Under the pieces are notes generated by a model, which ran no database searches, was not told the DNA's origin, and saw only the letters and a program-made list of their open reading frames with translations. Shown in pieces: positions 62,724 to 64,000 of a stretch of 64,000 nt of DNA. Every line of letters begins with the position of its first letter. Within the stretch, counting starts at the first letter, position 1. The stretch lies in the NCBI RefSeq assembly GCF_000282475.1, contig NZ_AKJF01000017.1, forward strand, positions 62,001 to 126,000. The letters run 5' to 3'. The translations under genes were made by a program, and so were the position numbers. Source of the DNA: Pseudomonas sp. GM78. Lineage in GTDB: Bacteria > Pseudomonadota > Gammaproteobacteria > Pseudomonadales > Pseudomonadaceae.

Positions 62724-63511
62724 ACAGCGCGTTGTACCGCGGCTGGGTCAGCCACCGACGGCTGCTGCCGCGCGCCCATGGGTTTCGCTACCGCATGGGT
62801 ATGCTCTACCTCGACCTGGCGGAACAACCGCAGGTGCTGGGCTTATCCTGGCTCGCCGGACATTCGCGCTGGGCCGCCTTCGCCTTCCGCGAAACTGATT
62901 ACCTGCCGCTAGCAACGCGTCAGGGCATGACCCTGAGCGATGCAGTGCGCCAGCGCGTGGAACAGGCCCTTGGCCACGCGCCGCAGGGAGGCATCTGCCT
63001 GCTCACCCAGCCGCGCAGCTGGGGTCTGTCTTTTAATCCAATCAGCCTGTTTTATTGCTTCGAGCCCGACGGCAGCCTGGCCGCCATTCTCTGCGAAGTC
63101 AGCAATACCCCCTGGCGCGAGCGTTACCACTACGTACTGCCGACCCAGGCAACCGGTGAGTCATGCCACAGGGTCGCCAAGGGCTTTCACGTCTCGCCCT
63201 TCCTGCCTCGAGACCTGGAGTACCGCATGCGCTTTTCCGCTCCCGGGCAAACGCTGCACGTGACCATGCAGGATTGGCAGGGTGAGCAAAAAATATTTGA
63301 AGCCGGCCTGGGCCTGGAGCGTGTCGAACTGACGCGCCAAAGCCTGCATCGCCACCTTCTGGACTTTCCCTGGATGACCGGCAAGACCCTGCTCGGCATT
63401 TACTCGCAGGCCCTGCGTCTGCTGCTCAAGCGTCTGCCGCTGTTCTCCCACAAAGCCGCCGCCGGTGAATACCGCACCGCGAACCTGGAGTCTCGCCATG
63501 ACGAACCCTAG
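62720..63511 (+). CDS. DUF1365 family protein
   Basis: 263 residues: LYRGWVSHRRLLPRAHGFRYRMGMLYLDL at the start, SFNPISLFYCF, CEVSNTPWRERYHYVL and FHVSPFLPRDLEYRMRFSAPG, all typical of DUF1365. No catalytic role is proven for the family; it nearly always neighbours the FAD protein and the Cfa-like methyltransferase, which suggests a step in fatty-acid modification. GTG start overlaps the upstream stop by four bases. Confidence 0.92.
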   Translation: MNSALYRGWVSHRRLLPRAHGFRYRMGMLYLDLAEQPQVLGLSWLAGHSRWAAFAFRETDYLPLATRQGMTLSDAVRQRVEQALGHAPQGGICLLTQPRSWGLSFNPISLFYCFEPDGSLAAILCEVSNTPWRERYHYVLPTQATGESCHRVAKGFHVSPFLPRDLEYRMRFSAPGQTLHVTMQDWQGEQKIFEAGLGLERVELTRQSLHRHLLDFPWMTGKTLLGIYSQALRLLLKRLPLFSHKAAAGEYRTANLESRHDEP

Positions 63512-64000
63512 CCTGACCCCGATAACGTGTGGCGCTGCTGCCAACGGGATAGGCGCCCGTATGCTGAAGAAAGGCGTCTTGCGTCAACTGGCGCAGCTGC
63601 GCCACGGGCATCTGGTGATCATCGTCGACGGTGAGCCACTGAGCTTCGGCCAGCCTGGTGCGGCACCCCATGGCGAAATCGAAGTGCACAATGCGGCGCT
63701 CTGGCCAATGCTGGCGGTGAATGGCTCAATTGGCGCTGGCGAGGCCTATATCCATGGGTACTGGAGCAGCCCCGACCTGACGGCCGTGGTCCGGGTATTC
63801 GTTGCCAACCTCGACGTGCTGGATGGAATGGAGCGTGGCCTGGCACGTCTACGCCGTCCACTGGTAAAAGCACTGCACTGGCTCAACCGCAACACCCGCC
63901 AAGGCTCGCAGCGCAACATTCGCGCGCACTACGACCTGGGCAATGCGCTGTTTGAACAACTGCTGGACCCCAGCATGATGTACTCGGCAGCCATGTTCCG
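63498..64000 (+). CDS. Cyclopropane-fatty-acyl-phospholipid synthase-like methyltransferase (partial)
   Basis: Reads open to the window end from ATG 63498, overlapping the DUF1365 stop by 14 bases; 167 codons visible. The N-terminal domain (RHGHLVIIVDGEPLSFGQ, NGSIGAGEAYIHGYWSS) and the junction NIRAHYDLGNALFEQLLDPSMMYSAAMF are those of Cfa-like SAM-dependent methyltransferases acting on membrane lipids. The SAM-binding core lies beyond the window. Being open-ended, it could be missed by simple ORF listing. Confidence 0.9.
   Translation, partial: MTNPSLTPITCGAAANGIGARMLKKGVLRQLAQLRHGHLVIIVDGEPLSFGQPGAAPHGEIEVHNAALWPMLAVNGSIGAGEAYIHGYWSSPDLTAVVRVFVANLDVLDGMERGLARLRRPLVKALHWLNRNTRQGSQRNIRAHYDLGNALFEQLLDPSMMYSAAMF

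Overview
The window is high-GC, gene-dense chromosomal DNA from a fluorescent-group Pseudomonas or close relative. The basis is codon and GC style, two Pseudomonas-type REP inverted pairs (GTGGGAGC..GCTCGCGA), many LysR/AraC/IclR regulators next to catabolic operons, and a giant MnxG-type multicopper oxidase. No rRNA, tRNA, phage, IS element or CRISPR was seen. Species assignment is inference.

Layout. 1-2300: a ChpS/ChpB (MazEF-type) toxin-antitoxin pair, an XRE-PAS-PAS sensor protein and a GNAT acetyltransferase. 2360-10230: a complete L-carnitine to trimethylamine plus D-malate cluster (dmlR divergent from dmlA, BCCT transporter, cntA, aldehyde dehydrogenase, cntB), the same order as E. coli yeaT-yeaUVWX but with an aldehyde dehydrogenase gene inserted. 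Two near-identical GTTAAC-pair operators precede cntA and the transporter gene. 10280-16250: a sulfur-scavenging operon (AtsK-type alkylsulfatase, ABC transporter, flavin monooxygenase). 16470-22580: three LysR regulators, an M20 amidohydrolase with an MHS transporter, and a GFA protein. 22560-25970: three exported proteins (cupin/CMD fusion, two alpha/beta hydrolases). 26110-28980: a P-loop kinase-like gene, an MBL-fold protein with most metal ligands lost, and a YeiH-type exporter.

29090-47380: two linked catabolic blocks for an unidentified carboxylic compound. One runs BKACE, SDR, CMD, MFS, DUF1302, DUF1329 behind a probable AraC tandem site. The other is a beta-oxidation set (enoyl-CoA hydratase, hydroxyacyl-CoA dehydrogenase, thiolase, two acyl-CoA dehydrogenases, acyl-CoA ligase, Rieske ferredoxin) arranged around a divergent IclR gene with two matching palindromes.

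47420-57860: a 1942-residue MnxG-like multicopper oxidase, divergent from two tandem paralogous secreted proteins of unrecognised family. Both directions carry a sigma-54 -24/-12 promoter, and the 740-bp spacer holds four TCCCCCAC repeats. This looks like one co-regulated extracellular metal-oxidation system and is the most interesting part of the window.

58040-64000: a LysR/EamA pair, then the start of a probably light-regulated operon (NTF2-like, SDR, FAD oxidoreductase, DUF1365, cyclopropane-fatty-acid-synthase-like methyltransferase, cut by the window end). It is preceded by TGTACA-N12-TGTACA over a sigma-70 promoter, matching the LitR/CarH-type operator as I remember it.
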